The notes: generated by a model from the sequence alone, not told the origin. DNA of 64,000 nt from Aeromicrobium duanguangcaii (GCF_024508295.1 NZ_CP101990.1:3069794-3133793), one strand, 5' to 3'; shown: positions 18,025 through 28,076, counted from the first letter of the stretch. Program-made: numbers and translations.

Positions 18025-19332
18025 GTGCGGATCTCCACGCTCGACCGTAGAATTCTGGCGATCACCGTCCCGGCGTTCGCCGCGCTGATCTGCGAGCCGC
18101 TGATGCTGATGGCCGACACCGCCATCGTGGGACACCTGGGACGTGCCGAGCTCGCCGCACTGGGAGCCGCCTCGACGGTCCTGTCGACCATCATCGGTCT
18201 GTGCGTCTTCCTGGCCTACGGCAGCACCGCGACGGTCGCCAGGCACCAGGGCGCCGGGGAGCCGCGCCGGGCGCTGGAAGCGGCCCTGGGAGGCGTCTGG
18301 CTGGCCCTGCTGATCGGTCTCGTGCTCGGCGCGGCGACAGCCGTCGCCGCGCGACCCATGGCCAGGGCGCTGTCCAGCTCGCCCGCGGTCGCGGACCTGA
18401 CCACCGAGTACCTACGGATCGCCGCCGCGAGCATCCCGGCCGTGCTGCTCGTCCTGGCCGCGACCGGCGCCCTGCGCGGCGTCCTGGACCTGCGCACGCC
18501 ACTGGTCGTGATGATCGCGGCCAACGTCCTGAACGTCGTGCTGACCGTCGCGCTGGTCTACGGCGCCGGGCTCGACCTGCGCGGAGCAGCCCTCGGTCTC
18601 GTGCTGGCCCAGTGGGCCGCCGCGCTGGCACTCGTGGCGCAGGTCCTGCGCCGCAGTCGTGAGACCGAGGCATCGCCACGGCTCCAGTGGGACGACGTCA
18701 CCCGCGCCGCGCGCGACGGCGTTCCGCTGCTGCTGCGCACCCTGAGCCTGCGCGCCGTGCTGCTGCTGGCGACCCTCGTCGCGGCCGGGTTCGGCGACGC
18801 CTCGCTGGCGGCCCACCAGATCGCCACCACGCTCGTGATGTTCCTGGCGTTCGCACTCGACGCCTTCGCGATCGCGGCGCAGACGCTGACGGGCCACTCC
18901 CTCGGGGCCGGCGACGCCGAGGGCACCCGCCGGGTCACCCGGCGGGTCATCGGCTGGGGGCTCGGCTTCGGTGTCGTGGCCGGAGTCCTCCTGGCGGTGA
19001 CCGCGCCCTGGGTCGCTCGCGCCTTCAGCCCCGACGCCGACGTGCGCGCGGCGGCGGTGCCCGCACTGCTGTTGGTGGCGCTCATCCAGCCGCTCTCGGG
19101 GATCGTGTTCGTGCTCGACGGGGTGCTGATCGGGGCCGGGGACGGCGTGTACCTGGCCTGGGCCAGCCTCGTCACCCTGCTGATCTACGCGCCGATCGCG
19201 CTGGTGATCCGGGCGACGGACGCCGGCTTCACCTGGCTGTGGGCCGCCTACGCGCTGTTCCAGGCCACGCGCTGGGTGACGCTGTGGCTGCGCCAGCGCA
19301 GCGACCGCTGGCTCGTCCTCGGTTCGACCTGA
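18025..19332 (+). CDS. MATE-family efflux transporter (DinF-like)
   Basis: A 435-residue membrane protein with about twelve hydrophobic segments. It begins LDRRILAITVPAFAALICEPLMLMADTAIVGHLG, typical of the first MATE helices, and repeats the pattern near the middle with VPLLLRTLSLRAVLLLATLVA and AAHQIATTLVMFLAFALDAFAIAAQTL. These transporters export cationic compounds by Na+ or H+ antiport; the substrate is unknown. The GTG at 18025 starts right at the family's N-terminus, and a TATCGT hexamer about 12 bases upstream suggests a leaderless message. Confidence 0.88.
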   Translation: MRISTLDRRILAITVPAFAALICEPLMLMADTAIVGHLGRAELAALGAASTVLSTIIGLCVFLAYGSTATVARHQGAGEPRRALEAALGGVWLALLIGLVLGAATAVAARPMARALSSSPAVADLTTEYLRIAAASIPAVLLVLAATGALRGVLDLRTPLVVMIAANVLNVVLTVALVYGAGLDLRGAALGLVLAQWAAALALVAQVLRRSRETEASPRLQWDDVTRAARDGVPLLLRTLSLRAVLLLATLVAAGFGDASLAAHQIATTLVMFLAFALDAFAIAAQTLTGHSLGAGDAEGTRRVTRRVIGWGLGFGVVAGVLLAVTAPWVARAFSPDADVRAAAVPALLLVALIQPLSGIVFVLDGVLIGAGDGVYLAWASLVTLLIYAPIALVIRATDAGFTWLWAAYALFQATRWVTLWLRQRSDRWLVLGST

Positions 19333-19354
19333 GAGGCGACCGGCCGGGAAACCG

Positions 19355-20134
19355 TCAGCGCCGCCAGTAGCCGGTGGCGTCGAGGCAGTCGCGCGGGACA
19401 CCGCGGTCGTCGGCGAGGTGGCGGCGGATCTGGCGCACGGCGCCGGACTCGCCGGCGACCCAGCAGAAGGTGGGCACGTCGGACCAGGGCAGGTCGCGGA
19501 TCGCGTCGGTCCAGGCCTCGGCGCCGTGAACCCAGCGGATCGTCATGCCCTCGTGGGACGGGAGGTCCTGGATCCCGGCCGGCGAGGCCACCTCGATGAC
19601 GACCTCGGCGGTCATCGTGCCGGGCCACTCGTCGAGCAGTCGCGCGATGGCGGGCAGGGCCGTCTCGTCGCCGGCCAGCACGAGCCGGTCGATGCCGGTC
19701 GGCAGCAGCAGCGAGCGGGTGGGGCCGACGATCCAGGCCGGGTCGCCCGGCTGCGTGCGGCGGGCCCACCCCGCGGCGAACCCGCCCTCGTGCAGCACGA
19801 AGTCGAGGTCGAGCTCGCCATCGGCGAAGCGCCGCGGCGTGTAGTCCTTCGCGACCGGGCGACCGCCCGCGCCGCCCCACTCCAGCCGATCCGGGCCCTG
19901 CACCGGCAGCGGCGGCCGGTCGGTTCCCTCGAGCGGGACGAGCAGCTTCACGTGGTCGTCGAAGCCCTCGGACCGGAACGGCGCCGCGGTGCCGCCGGCG
20001 ACGGGGAACGCCTCGAGCTGCTCACCGGCCAGCGTGACCCGCCGGGTCGTCTCCGAGACGTCGGCGACCCGGACGACGCGCAACTCGCGCAGGATCGTCG
20101 GCCAGCCCACCGCCTCGCGTCGGGTGCGGGCCAT
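19355..20134 (-). CDS. Siderophore-interacting protein (FAD-dependent ferric-siderophore reductase type)
   Basis: A 259-residue ViuB/SIP-type flavoprotein. An N-terminal FAD-binding barrel carries DYTPRRF (the RxYT-like motif) and GWARRTQPGD; the C-terminal NAD(P)H-binding half has LVLAGDETALPAIARLL and CWVAGESGAVRQIRRHL and ends with the family's TGYWR. It would release iron from imported siderophores. Its ATG shares one base with the stop of the preceding solute-binding lipoprotein gene, so the two are coupled. A second family member lies at 32144-33034. Confidence 0.88.
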   Translation of the reverse strand: MARTRREAVGWPTILRELRVVRVADVSETTRRVTLAGEQLEAFPVAGGTAAPFRSEGFDDHVKLLVPLEGTDRPPLPVQGPDRLEWGGAGGRPVAKDYTPRRFADGELDLDFVLHEGGFAAGWARRTQPGDPAWIVGPTRSLLLPTGIDRLVLAGDETALPAIARLLDEWPGTMTAEVVIEVASPAGIQDLPSHEGMTIRWVHGAEAWTDAIRDLPWSDVPTFCWVAGESGAVRQIRRHLADDRGVPRDCLDATGYWRR

Positions 20135-21840
20135 CAGTCAAGGTCCTCCGCGAAACCCACCCGCGTCCAGTCGAGGTCGGCCAGAGCGGCGGGACCGAAG
20201 TTGCGGACCTCGGGATCGACGGCCAGCACCTCGGGCACCACGGCCAGCGGCATGATCGACGCCTGGGCGCGCGTGACCTTGTCGACCTTCGCGATCGCCG
20301 CGGCGCGCTTCTTCTGGTCGAGCTGCTCGATCGCGGCGTCGAACGCCTTCGCGGTGGCCTTCGAGGACTTGCCGGTGAAGTTCAACGGGCTGTCGATCGG
20401 CGTGAAGAGGCGCTTGACCTCGCCCAGCCCGAACGGCTCGACCGACCAGGTGAACGTGGTCAGGTCGAAGTCGAGCGGGATGACGACCTTCTCGAAGAAC
20501 GTGGCCCCGGGCACCTGCTTCACCTTGACCTGGACACCCACCTCGGCGAGATCCTTGGCGATGGTCCTGGCCCGCTCGACGGCGCCGGAACGGGTCTCGG
20601 GCACCGGGAGGGTCAGCGTCAGCGGACGGCCCTTGCGGCGGACCAGCCCCTTGCCGCCCTCACGCTTCCAGCCGGCCCGCGCCAGCAGCGCCGTGGCGCG
20701 GTCGACGTTGCGTGCCAGCGGCTTGGTCCGCGGGTCCCCGACCTGGCCGGGCAGGAGCACGACCGAGCTCATCGGGACCGTGGTGACGCCGTAGCGCTTG
20801 GAGGTGTCCTTGACCACTGCCGCGGAGTCGACGGCCAGCATCACGGCACGGCGCACGTCGGCATCGGCCAGCGGGCCGTTGCCGCCGTTGATCGTCAACT
20901 GCGACCACTCCGACCCGAGCGAGGCTCGCAGGTCCGTGTCGGCCAAAGCCTTGCGGTTGGCCGGCGTGACGGGCGCGGCCTCGAGCTCACCGGCGACGTG
21001 AGCGGCGGCCAGGACGTCGTCGGCGCCGATGCGCCAGACGATCGAGTCCAGCTTGGGCGGGGCGCCCCACCACCGGGGGTTGCGCTCGAGGGTGATCGTG
21101 CCGGTCTTGCGCTCGATCCCCGAGACGATGAACGGGCCGTTCGCGGAGGGCGCCTTGGCGGTGAGTCCGCGGTTGAACGTCTTGACGGAGCGCGTGTAGG
21201 CCTTCGGCAGCGTGGGGTAGACCGCCGCCGGCCAGTCGGCGGTCGGCTCGTCGAACACGACCTCGTAGGCGAAGTCCCCGTCAGCGCGGACCGTGTCGAT
21301 CGCGTCGACGGCCGGGACGCGCGCTGCGGCGTAGTCGTCGTCCTGCATCGCGTCGACGAACGACACCATGTCGGCCGCGGTGATCGGCGTGCCGCCCTGC
21401 CACACGGCCTTGCGGTTGAGCTCGACCCGGACCGTCAGCGGCGAGCGGTCGACGATGTCGACGTCGGTGGCGTAGTCGGGGTCGACCGCCCACGAGCCGT
21501 CGTCCTTGACGCGGATCGCGCTGCCGAGGGTGGGCGCGAGGATCTGGGGCGCGGTGCTGGCGACGCCGTCGGTGTGCACCGGGTTGAAGGTGGCCGGGAA
21601 CGAGGCGACGCCCATCCGCAGCGTGCCACCCTCGCGGACGTCGGCGTCATCGGCCGGATGCACGTCGGCCAGCGGCAGCGACGTGTCGGCGGAGGTCTTC
21701 GGGCTCTGCGAGCTCGCGGTCTTCTCGTCGGAGGAGTCATCGCCCCCACCGAAGCAGCCGGCGAGCAGCGTGCTCGCCAGCGCCACCACAGCAAAGCGCC
21801 GGGCCCCGCGTGAAGCGGGACCCGGCGTCTTGAGAATCAC
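20134..21840 (-). CDS. ABC transporter substrate-binding lipoprotein (family 5)
   Basis: About 568 residues. The N-terminus [17 protein letters not shown] is a lipoprotein signal with lipobox LAGC. The mature protein reads [22 protein letters not shown] and later [22 protein letters not shown], typical of oligopeptide/nickel-type (SBP_bac_5) binding proteins. No permease or ATPase is adjacent. The only start that leaves basic residues before the hydrophobic core is the GTG at 21840, overlapping the rplI stop; this places the rplI hairpin inside the first codons, so the start is uncertain. It is coupled to a siderophore-interacting protein, which hints at iron or siderophore uptake, though peptides are equally possible. 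Confidence 0.78.
   Translation of the reverse strand: MILKTPGPASRGARRFAVVALASTLLAGCFGGGDDSSDEKTASSQSPKTSADTSLPLADVHPADDADVREGGTLRMGVASFPATFNPVHTDGVASTAPQILAPTLGSAIRVKDDGSWAVDPDYATDVDIVDRSPLTVRVELNRKAVWQGGTPITAADMVSFVDAMQDDDYAAARVPAVDAIDTVRADGDFAYEVVFDEPTADWPAAVYPTLPKAYTRSVKTFNRGLTAKAPSANGPFIVSGIERKTGTITLERNPRWWGAPPKLDSIVWRIGADDVLAAAHVAGELEAAPVTPANRKALADTDLRASLGSEWSQLTINGGNGPLADADVRRAVMLAVDSAAVVKDTSKRYGVTTVPMSSVVLLPGQVGDPRTKPLARNVDRATALLARAGWKREGGKGLVRRKGRPLTLTLPVPETRSGAVERARTIAKDLAEVGVQVKVKQVPGATFFEKVVIPLDFDLTTFTWSVEPFGLGEVKRLFTPIDSPLNFTGKSSKATAKAFDAAIEQLDQKKRAAAIAKVDKVTRAQASIMPLAVVPEVLAVDPEVRNFGPAALADLDWTRVGFAEDLD
21798..21826 (-). terminator. Strong hairpin just after rplI
   Basis: Two 12-base arms (GCCGGGTCCCGC and GCGGGGCCCGGC on the minus strand) pair with one G-U wobble around a five-base loop, ten bases after the rplI stop. 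It looks like the terminator of the rpsF-ssb-rpsR-rplI operon but overlaps the predicted start of the next gene. Confidence 0.65.
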
Positions 21841-22283
21841 TTGGAGGCGACGACGTTCAGCTTGACGGTCGCGACGACCTCGGGGTGCACGCGCACGGAG
21901 ACCGTGTGCGAGCCGAGGCTCTTGATGGGGTTGCCAACTTCGATGCGACGCTTGTCGACCTGCGCGCCGGCCTCGGCCAGCGCATCGGCGATGTCGGTGA
22001 CGGTGACGGCGCCGAAGAGGCGACCGCCCTCGCCGGCCTGCGCCGAGACGTTGATCGCGGACGACTCGAGGTTGCCCTTGATCGACTTGGCGGTCTCGAG
22101 GTCGTGCACGGCGCGCGCATCGCGAGCAGCCTTGATCGACTCGACCTGGTTGGCAGCGCCCTTCGTCCAACGGATGGCGAAGTTGCGCGGCAGCAGGAAG
22201 TTACGGCCGTAGCCGTCCTTGACCTCGACGATGTCGCCGGGCTGGCCGAGGTTCGAGACCTCGTGCGTGAGGATGAGCTTCAT
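21837..22283 (-). CDS. rplI: Large subunit ribosomal protein bL9
   Basis: 148 residues, normal for bL9. The N-terminus [36 protein letters not shown] is the conserved N-domain that binds 23S rRNA, followed by the long connecting helix ([16 protein letters not shown]) and the C-domain ending [17 protein letters not shown]. Last gene of the ribosomal protein group rpsF-ssb-rpsR-rplI, in the order usual for actinobacteria. Confidence 0.98.
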   Translation of the reverse strand: MKLILTHEVSNLGQPGDIVEVKDGYGRNFLLPRNFAIRWTKGAANQVESIKAARDARAVHDLETAKSIKGNLESSAINVSAQAGEGGRLFGAVTVTDIADALAEAGAQVDKRRIEVGNPIKSLGSHTVSVRVHPEVVATVKLNVVASK

Positions 22284-22301
22284 CTGTTCGTTGCTCCTGA
22301 C

Positions 22302-22538
22302 TCAGCGACCGCTGGACGTGTAGGGCAGCAGCGCCATCTCGCGCGCGTTCTTGATCGCCTTGGCGATCTGACGCTGCTCCTGGACGGACACGCCGGTGAC
22401 GCGACGAGCGCGGATCTTGCCGCGGTCGGAGATGAACTTCCGCAGCAGTGCGGTGTCCTTGTAATCGATGGTGGTGACGCCGGCAGCCGCGAGCGGGTTG
22501 CTCTTCTTCTTCGGCTTCCGGACAACGGGCTTGGCCAT
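22302..22538 (-). CDS. rpsR: Small subunit ribosomal protein bS18
   Basis: 78 residues with a basic N-terminus ([14 protein letters not shown]), then [19 protein letters not shown] and the C-terminal [18 protein letters not shown], matching bS18. It binds the 30S platform with bS6. It lies between ssb and rplI. No zinc-binding CXXC motif is present, so this is the zinc-independent form by sequence; no second rpsR is in the window. Confidence 0.98.
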   Translation of the reverse strand: MAKPVVRKPKKKSNPLAAAGVTTIDYKDTALLRKFISDRGKIRARRVTGVSVQEQRQIAKAIKNAREMALLPYTSSGR

Positions 22539-22574
22539 GATGCTCCTGGAAAAATTCTTGCTACGTGTGATGGA

Positions 22575-23144
22575 TCAGAAGGGGGGCTCGTCGGTCGAAC
22601 CGCCGGCGCTGCTGCCGCCGCCGCCCCAGGGGTCGTTGCCCCCGGCAGGCGCCTGCGGCTGCGAGGGCTGGGCCCACGCGCTGGCGTTCGACTGCTGTCC
22701 AGCAGGCTGGCCGCCACCGAAACCACCGGCGTTGCCGCCGGAGTTCCCGCCGCCGAAGCCGCCGCCCTGACCGCCGCCACCCGACGTGCGGGTGACCTGT
22801 GCGGTGGCGTTGCGCAACGACGGGCCGACCTCGTCGACCGTCATCTCGACGCTCGTTCCCCGGCCGCCGTCCTGACGCTCGTACTCGCGGACCTTCAGGG
22901 CGCCAGTGACGATGACGCGGGTGCCCTTGGTCAGCGAGCCGGCGACGTTCTCGGCCAGCTGGCGCCAGGCCGAGCAGCGGATGAACAGCGTGTCGCCGTC
23001 CTTCCACTCGTTCGTCTGACGGTCGAACGTGCGCGCGGTGGACGCGACGGTGAAGTCGGCGACCGCGGCACCCGACGGCGTGAACCGCAGTTCGGGGTCG
23101 CGCGTCAGGTTGCCGACGAGGGTGATGGTGGTTTCGCCTGCCAT
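22575..23144 (-). CDS. ssb: Single-stranded DNA-binding protein
   Basis: 189 residues. The OB-fold runs from [21 protein letters not shown] to about residue 115, with [20 protein letters not shown]. The tail is Gly/Gln-rich and ends in STDEPPF, the conserved acidic tip that recruits replication and repair proteins. The start is the ATG at 23144, preceded by GAGAAGG; an upstream in-frame extension has no family match. Sits between rpsF and rpsR. Confidence 0.97.
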   Translation of the reverse strand: MAGETTITLVGNLTRDPELRFTPSGAAVADFTVASTARTFDRQTNEWKDGDTLFIRCSAWRQLAENVAGSLTKGTRVIVTGALKVREYERQDGGRGTSVEMTVDEVGPSLRNATAQVTRTSGGGGQGGGFGGGNSGGNAGGFGGGQPAGQQSNASAWAQPSQPQAPAGGNDPWGGGGSSAGGSTDEPPF

Positions 23145-23217
23145 GGGATCAGCCTTCTCTCGAGGTCTCGCGACGAGTCTGTCGGATTCAGGGGACGGAA
23201 TGTCTCCGTCCACAGAA

Positions 23218-23517
23218 TCACTTCACGTCGGGACGCGTGACCTTCGTACGGACGACGGACTCGTTCAGCGACAGCTGACGGTCCAGCTCCTTGACCGAGG
23301 CAGGCTCGGCGGACAGACCGATGACGGCGTAGATGCCCTCGGACTTCTTGTTGATCTCGTAGGCCAGGCGGCGCTTGCCCCACACATCGATGCCGTCGAC
23401 GGAACCGCCGTCGGCGACGATCGTGTTGTTGAGGTAGGTCGAGAGGCTCTTCTCGACGGAACGCTCATCGACGTCCGCATCGAGGATGACCATGACTTCG
23501 TACTTGCGCAGTGACAC
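23218..23517 (-). CDS. rpsF: Small subunit ribosomal protein bS6
   Basis: 99 residues starting at a GTG with a good AAAGGAGAA ribosome-binding site. [16 protein letters not shown] is the first strand of bS6; [25 protein letters not shown] is its RNA-contact region. First gene of the rpsF-ssb-rpsR-rplI operon. In a number of bacteria the S6:S18 complex represses its own leader; the leader here is structured (see the site at 23518-23600). Confidence 0.97.
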   Translation of the reverse strand: MSLRKYEVMVILDADVDERSVEKSLSTYLNNTIVADGGSVDGIDVWGKRRLAYEINKKSEGIYAVIGLSAEPASVKELDRQLSLNESVVRTKVTRPDVK

Positions 23518-23600
23518 TGCGGGTTCTCCTTTGGACTGGGCGGTGACGGGCTTTCCGTCACAGGAGGGTGTTGCCTCGAACGGCAACCTCACGAGTCTAG
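23518..23600 (-). promoter_or_regulatory. rpsF promoter and structured leader
   Basis: On the minus strand a TAGACT hexamer preceded by TGC (an extended -10) lies at 23594-23599. The roughly 70-base leader then folds into two small hairpins, TTGCC...GGCAA and GTGACGG...CCGTCAC, the second followed by CACCG. A CCG trinucleotide next to a stem is the feature recognised by S6:S18 in known leaders; assignment here is tentative. Confidence 0.4.
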
Positions 23601-23646
23601 CAGTGGCCCGTCGTTGCCGACCAATCCTCGACCGGGCGGCCCCGGC

Positions 23647-26205
23647 TCACTCGCCGGTGATCGCCTTGAGCACGTCGAGCTTGGCGGCGCGGCGGGCCGG
23701 GACCACGGCCGCGAGCACGCCCACGAGCGCCGAGACCACGACGAACACCGCCAGCGAGCCGGCCGGGATGGCCAGGTCGCTGATGCCGTCGTTCTGGAAC
23801 GACCGCTGCAGGGCGACGCCGAAGAGCAGCCCGGCCCCGATCCCCAGCACCGCGCCCAGGATCGCGATCGCCACCGACTCCAGACGCACCATGCGGCGCA
23901 ACTGCGGGCGGGTCAGGCCGACCGCGCGCAGCAGGCCGATCTCGCGGGTGCGCTCGATGACGCTCAGGGCCAGCGTGTTGATGATGCCCAGCACGGCGAT
24001 GACGATCGCCAGACCCAGCAGCGCGTAGATCAGGTAGAGCAGCGTGTTGACCTGCGAGCGCTGCGCCTCGGCGTAGCTCTCCTTGTCCTGCACGACGATC
24101 GTGGGGTTGTCGCCCACGGCCCGCTCGAGGTTGGCCCGCACCGTGCGCGTGCCGGTGCCGGGCGCGGCGTTGATCGCCAGCGAGGTGTCGCCACGCTTGA
24201 TGCCCGCCGCCGCGACGGTCGTCAGCGGCACGACGGCCTGGTTGACGAGGTTGCTGTCGGCGTAGACGCCCGACACGGTCGCGTCGAACTCACCGGAGCC
24301 GAACGCCAGCTTCACCGCGTCGCCCGTCTTCCGGCCGAGCGACGCGGCCATCGACTCGCTCAGGGCGATCGTGTTCTCGCCGGTGGGCGCGGCGCCGTCG
24401 GCGAAGTCCAGCTTGAAGACCTTGGAGAACTGCTCAGCGTCGGTCGCCGAGGCGAAGACCTGTGTGCCGTCGGCCTTGAAGACGATCGACTGGGCCGGCG
24501 ACGCGGCCGCGACCCCGGGGACCTCACTGATCTTCTGCGAGATCTCGGGCGAGAACGGCTGACCGCTGACGCTCTGGACGATGAAGTCGGCCGAGAACTC
24601 GCGCTCGACGCCCTTGTCGATGGACGTGTTGATCGAGGCGCCCAGGATCGACATCGTCGTGACCAGCGCCAGGCCGATCATCAGCGCGGAGGCGGTCGCG
24701 GCGGTGCGCCGCGGATTGCGCCGGGCGTTCTGCGCGGCCAGCTGGCCCACGGACTTGTAGATGGTCCGGTAGACGAGGCCGAACGCCGCCAGGACCGGCG
24801 ACGCGATGATCGGGCTGCCCAGGGCGACCGCCATCAGCACGCCGAAGATGCCCACGCCGACCCAGATGATCGGGCGCGGGACGTCGAGCCACGAGCCGGC
24901 CGACATCGAGGCGGCTCCGGCCAGGCCGAACAGCAGGGCGATCGCGATCCGCCACCGCAGGGACGACTCGGGCATCGCGACCTCGTCGCGCATCGCCGCG
25001 ACCGGGGGGACGCGGCCGGCGCGCCGGGCCGGGATCCACGCGGCAAGCATCGTCACGAGCACGCCGACGGCGTACGCCAGCACGATCGTGCGCGGCTCGA
25101 ACACCAGCGACGTACCCGAGAGGTCCAGGCCGAACCGGCTGAACAGGGTCTTGAGCAGCATCGCCAGACCGAAGCCCATCCCCAGGCCCAGCGTCGAGCC
25201 GATGACGCCGATCACGAACGCCTCGGTCAGCACCGAGCGGCTGACCTGGGGACGCGATGCCCCCAGCGCGCGCAGCAACGCCAGCTCGCGGCTGCGCTGG
25301 GCCACGAGGATCGAGAACGTGTTGACGATCAGGAAGGTGCCGACCACCAGGGCGATGCCGGCGAAGACCAGCAGGAACGTGTTCAGGAACCCGAGCAGCT
25401 GGTCGAAGAGGTTCTTGGACTCCTCGGCGACCGCGTCGCCCGTGACTGCCTCGGTGCCGGCGGGGATCACCTTCGCGACCTGGTCGGCCACCTCGCGCTG
25501 CGTCGCGCCGGACGCGGCTTCGATCTGGATGATGCTGAAGGCGTCCTTGCCGTCGAGGAAGTACCTCTGGGCGCTGGCGTCGTCGAAGATCACGAGGGTC
25601 GCGCCGGCCAGCCCGCCGGAGGAGAAGTCGAAGATGCCCACGAGCTTGGTCTTGATGATGGGCGGCTCGCTGGGCAGCGCGATCTTGACGGTGTCGCCCA
25701 GGCGGTAGCCGGCCACCTCGGCCGAGCGAGCGTCGAGCGCGATCTCGCCGTCCTTGTCCGGGGCGCGACCCTGCTCCCACTGGAGCATCTGGTCGCCTGC
25801 GGCGTTGGGGATCGGGTTCTCACTGCCGGCGTTGAGCGCGATCGTGGGCGCACCCGTGCCGCCGAGCAGCCGGTTGTTCTTCTTGATGACGAACAGGCCG
25901 CCGCCGTTGACCGCGCCCTCGGCGCGCGCGACGCCCGGCAGCGCGGCGACCTCGTCGACGTACGAGGCCGGGATGGAGCGCGCCTCACGGTTGACGCTCA
26001 TCGCGATGGCGTCGTCGTTGCCCGTCTCGGGCCGGACCGCGACGTCGGTGACCGTGCCGTAGGCGATCTGGTCGAAGCTCTCACCGATCGTGTCGGTGAA
26101 CACCAGGGAACCGGACAGGAAGGCGATGCCCAGGACGATCGCGAAGGCGCTGAGGAACAGACGGACCTTGCGAGCTACGAGATTGCGCCAGGTGACTCTG
26201 CGCAC
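23647..26205 (-). CDS. ABC exporter permease, MacB/FtsX type (two FtsX modules)
   Basis: An 852-residue membrane protein. It begins with a GTG and VTWRNLVARKVRLFLSAFAIVLGIAFLSGSLVF, the typical first helix, followed by a large extracellular MacB-like core domain, then three transmembrane helices (about residues 260-400). A second helix and core domain follow, starting near SVGQLAAQNARRNPRRTAATASALMIGLALV, and the last three helices (about 725-850). Such permeases export or act mechanically on lipoproteins, peptides or lipids rather than importing. The partner ATPase is directly upstream with a one-base gap. Confidence 0.9.
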   Translation of the reverse strand: MRRVTWRNLVARKVRLFLSAFAIVLGIAFLSGSLVFTDTIGESFDQIAYGTVTDVAVRPETGNDDAIAMSVNREARSIPASYVDEVAALPGVARAEGAVNGGGLFVIKKNNRLLGGTGAPTIALNAGSENPIPNAAGDQMLQWEQGRAPDKDGEIALDARSAEVAGYRLGDTVKIALPSEPPIIKTKLVGIFDFSSGGLAGATLVIFDDASAQRYFLDGKDAFSIIQIEAASGATQREVADQVAKVIPAGTEAVTGDAVAEESKNLFDQLLGFLNTFLLVFAGIALVVGTFLIVNTFSILVAQRSRELALLRALGASRPQVSRSVLTEAFVIGVIGSTLGLGMGFGLAMLLKTLFSRFGLDLSGTSLVFEPRTIVLAYAVGVLVTMLAAWIPARRAGRVPPVAAMRDEVAMPESSLRWRIAIALLFGLAGAASMSAGSWLDVPRPIIWVGVGIFGVLMAVALGSPIIASPVLAAFGLVYRTIYKSVGQLAAQNARRNPRRTAATASALMIGLALVTTMSILGASINTSIDKGVEREFSADFIVQSVSGQPFSPEISQKISEVPGVAAASPAQSIVFKADGTQVFASATDAEQFSKVFKLDFADGAAPTGENTIALSESMAASLGRKTGDAVKLAFGSGEFDATVSGVYADSNLVNQAVVPLTTVAAAGIKRGDTSLAINAAPGTGTRTVRANLERAVGDNPTIVVQDKESYAEAQRSQVNTLLYLIYALLGLAIVIAVLGIINTLALSVIERTREIGLLRAVGLTRPQLRRMVRLESVAIAILGAVLGIGAGLLFGVALQRSFQNDGISDLAIPAGSLAVFVVVSALVGVLAAVVPARRAAKLDVLKAITGE

Positions 26206-26206
26206 G

Positions 26207-26950
26207 TCACACGCCGATCCGGCGCTGGACGACGCTCATGCGCTCGAGGACCTTCTCGGCCGTGGGGTTGCGCAGCTCGGACACGACCCGGCCGTCGGCC
26301 AGGTAGACGACCCGGTCGGTGTAGCTGGCCGCGCCGGGGTCGTGGGTGACCATGACGATCGTCTGGCCGAACTCGTCGACGCTGCGGCGCAGGAACGACA
26401 GCACCTCGGCGCCCGACGTCGAGTCGAGGTTGCCGGTGGGCTCGTCGGCGAAGACGATCGACGGCCGGCTCACCAGGGCGCGCGCGCACGCCACCCGCTG
26501 GGCCTGGCCGCCGGACATCTCGTTGGGGCGGTGCTTCAGGCGGTCGGCCAGGCCGACGGCCTCGATCACCTTGGCGTACCACGTCGGATCGGGCTTGCGG
26601 CCGGCGATGGACAGCGGCAGCAGGATGTTCTCCTCGGCCGTCAGCGTGGGCACGAGGTTGAACGCCTGGAAGACGAAGCCGATCTTCTCGCGGCGCATGA
26701 CGGTCAGCGCCTTGTCGTCGAGCTTGGCCAACGTGGTCGGACCGATGGTCACGCGGCCGCCGTCGGGGGTGTCGAGCGCAGCCATGCAGTGCATGAGCGT
26801 GGACTTGCCCGATCCGGAGGGGCCCATGACCGCGGTGAACTCGCCTTCGTAGATCTCCAGGGAGACCCCGTCGAGCGCCCGGACCTGGGCATCACCCTTG
26901 CCGTACGTCTTCGTGAGCTCGTGCGCGTGCGCCGCGACGGTCTTTTCCAT
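26207..26950 (-). CDS. ABC exporter ATP-binding protein (MacB/LolD type)
   Basis: A 247-residue ATPase. It has Walker A GPSGSGKST near residue 43, a Q-loop in GFVFQAFNLVPTLTA, signature MSGGQAQRVACARAL, Walker B IVFADEPTGNLD and switch His in VMVTHD, all typical of the MacB/LolD/FtsE group. It pairs with the permease that starts one base after its stop. The ATG at 26950 follows a short 5' region. Confidence 0.93.
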   Translation of the reverse strand: MEKTVAAHAHELTKTYGKGDAQVRALDGVSLEIYEGEFTAVMGPSGSGKSTLMHCMAALDTPDGGRVTIGPTTLAKLDDKALTVMRREKIGFVFQAFNLVPTLTAEENILLPLSIAGRKPDPTWYAKVIEAVGLADRLKHRPNEMSGGQAQRVACARALVSRPSIVFADEPTGNLDSTSGAEVLSFLRRSVDEFGQTIVMVTHDPGAASYTDRVVYLADGRVVSELRNPTAEKVLERMSVVQRRIGV

Positions 26951-27002
26951 GGGCAGAGCCTAGGCGAACCAGCCACGTTTGCGGACCGAGTGTCACTGTG
27001 AG

Positions 27003-28076
27003 TTACACGATGTCAGCAGATCCGCCCCACAGATCGACCCTGGCGTCGGCGTCGCGACCGACCAGCTCGTCGATCCGATCGAGCTCCTCGGCGCTGAAGT
27101 CGGTGTTCTCCGCCGCCTTGATGTTCTCGTCCAGCTGCTCGGTGCGCGAGGCCCCGACCAGCGCCGAGGTGGCGGCGCCGGGCCGCAGGACCCACGAGAG
27201 CGCCAGTTGCGCCAAGGTCTGTCCACGCTCCCGGCCGATCTCGGCCAGGCCGCGCAGCCGCTCGCGGTTCAGGCCGACCAGCGAGTCGTCGAACGAGGAC
27301 CGTCCGCCGGCTCGCTGCACCGGCTCGTCACCGAGATAGCGGTCGGTCAGCAGCCCCTGGGCCAGGGCGGTGAAGGCGATCGAGCCCATGCCGACGTCCT
27401 CGAGCGTGGCGAACAGCTCGTCCTCGACCCACCGGTTGACCATCGAGTAGGCGGGCTGGTGGATCACCAGCGGCGTCCCCAGGTCGGCGGCCACCTCGGC
27501 CGCGCGACGGGTGCGCTCGGCCGAGTACGACGAGATGCCGACGTAGAGCGCCTTGCCCTGGCGCACCGCGGTGTCCAGCGCGCCCACCGTCTCCTCGACG
27601 GGGGTGTCGGGATCGGCGCGGTGCGAGTAGAAGATGTCGACGTGGTCCAGGCTCATCCGCTGCAGTGAGGCGTCGAGGCTGGCCAGCAGGTACTTGCGCG
27701 ACCCGAGGTAGCCGTACGGACCGGGCCACATGTCCCAGCCGGCCTTGGTCGAGATGATCAGCTCGTCGCGGTAGGGCGCGAAGTCGCCGCGCATCATCCG
27801 GCCGAAGTTCTCCTCGGCCGACCCCGGCGGCGGGCCGTAGTTGTTCGCCAGGTCGAAGTGCGTGATGCCCAGGTCGAAGGCGTGACGCAGCACCTCGCGC
27901 TGGGTGTCGAACGTGCGGTTGTCACCGAAGTTCCACCACAGCCCGAGGCTGATCGGCGGCAGCAGCAGCCCCGACCGGCCGACCCGGCGGTAGTCCAGGC
28001 CCTGGTAGCGGTCGGCGTCGGCCTGCCACGGGCGATGGGTCTCGTCGACGCGGTTGCGGGTCCAGTCGGTGCTCAT
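27003..28076 (-). CDS. Aldo-keto reductase (YghZ-like)
   Basis: A 357-residue NADPH-dependent oxidoreductase. It contains YRRVGRSGLLLPPISLGLWWNFG near the N-terminus, then THFDLANNYGPPPGSAEENFG with the catalytic Asp and Tyr, ISTKAGWDMWPGPYGYLGS with the catalytic Lys, and IFYSHRADPDTPVEETV with the His. The extended WPGPYGYLGSRKYL segment is typical of the YghZ/Kv-beta-like branch, which reduces methylglyoxal or L-glyceraldehyde 3-phosphate. No operon partner. Confidence 0.9.
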   Translation of the reverse strand: MSTDWTRNRVDETHRPWQADADRYQGLDYRRVGRSGLLLPPISLGLWWNFGDNRTFDTQREVLRHAFDLGITHFDLANNYGPPPGSAEENFGRMMRGDFAPYRDELIISTKAGWDMWPGPYGYLGSRKYLLASLDASLQRMSLDHVDIFYSHRADPDTPVEETVGALDTAVRQGKALYVGISSYSAERTRRAAEVAADLGTPLVIHQPAYSMVNRWVEDELFATLEDVGMGSIAFTALAQGLLTDRYLGDEPVQRAGGRSSFDDSLVGLNRERLRGLAEIGRERGQTLAQLALSWVLRPGAATSALVGASRTEQLDENIKAAENTDFSAEELDRIDELVGRDADARVDLWGGSADIV

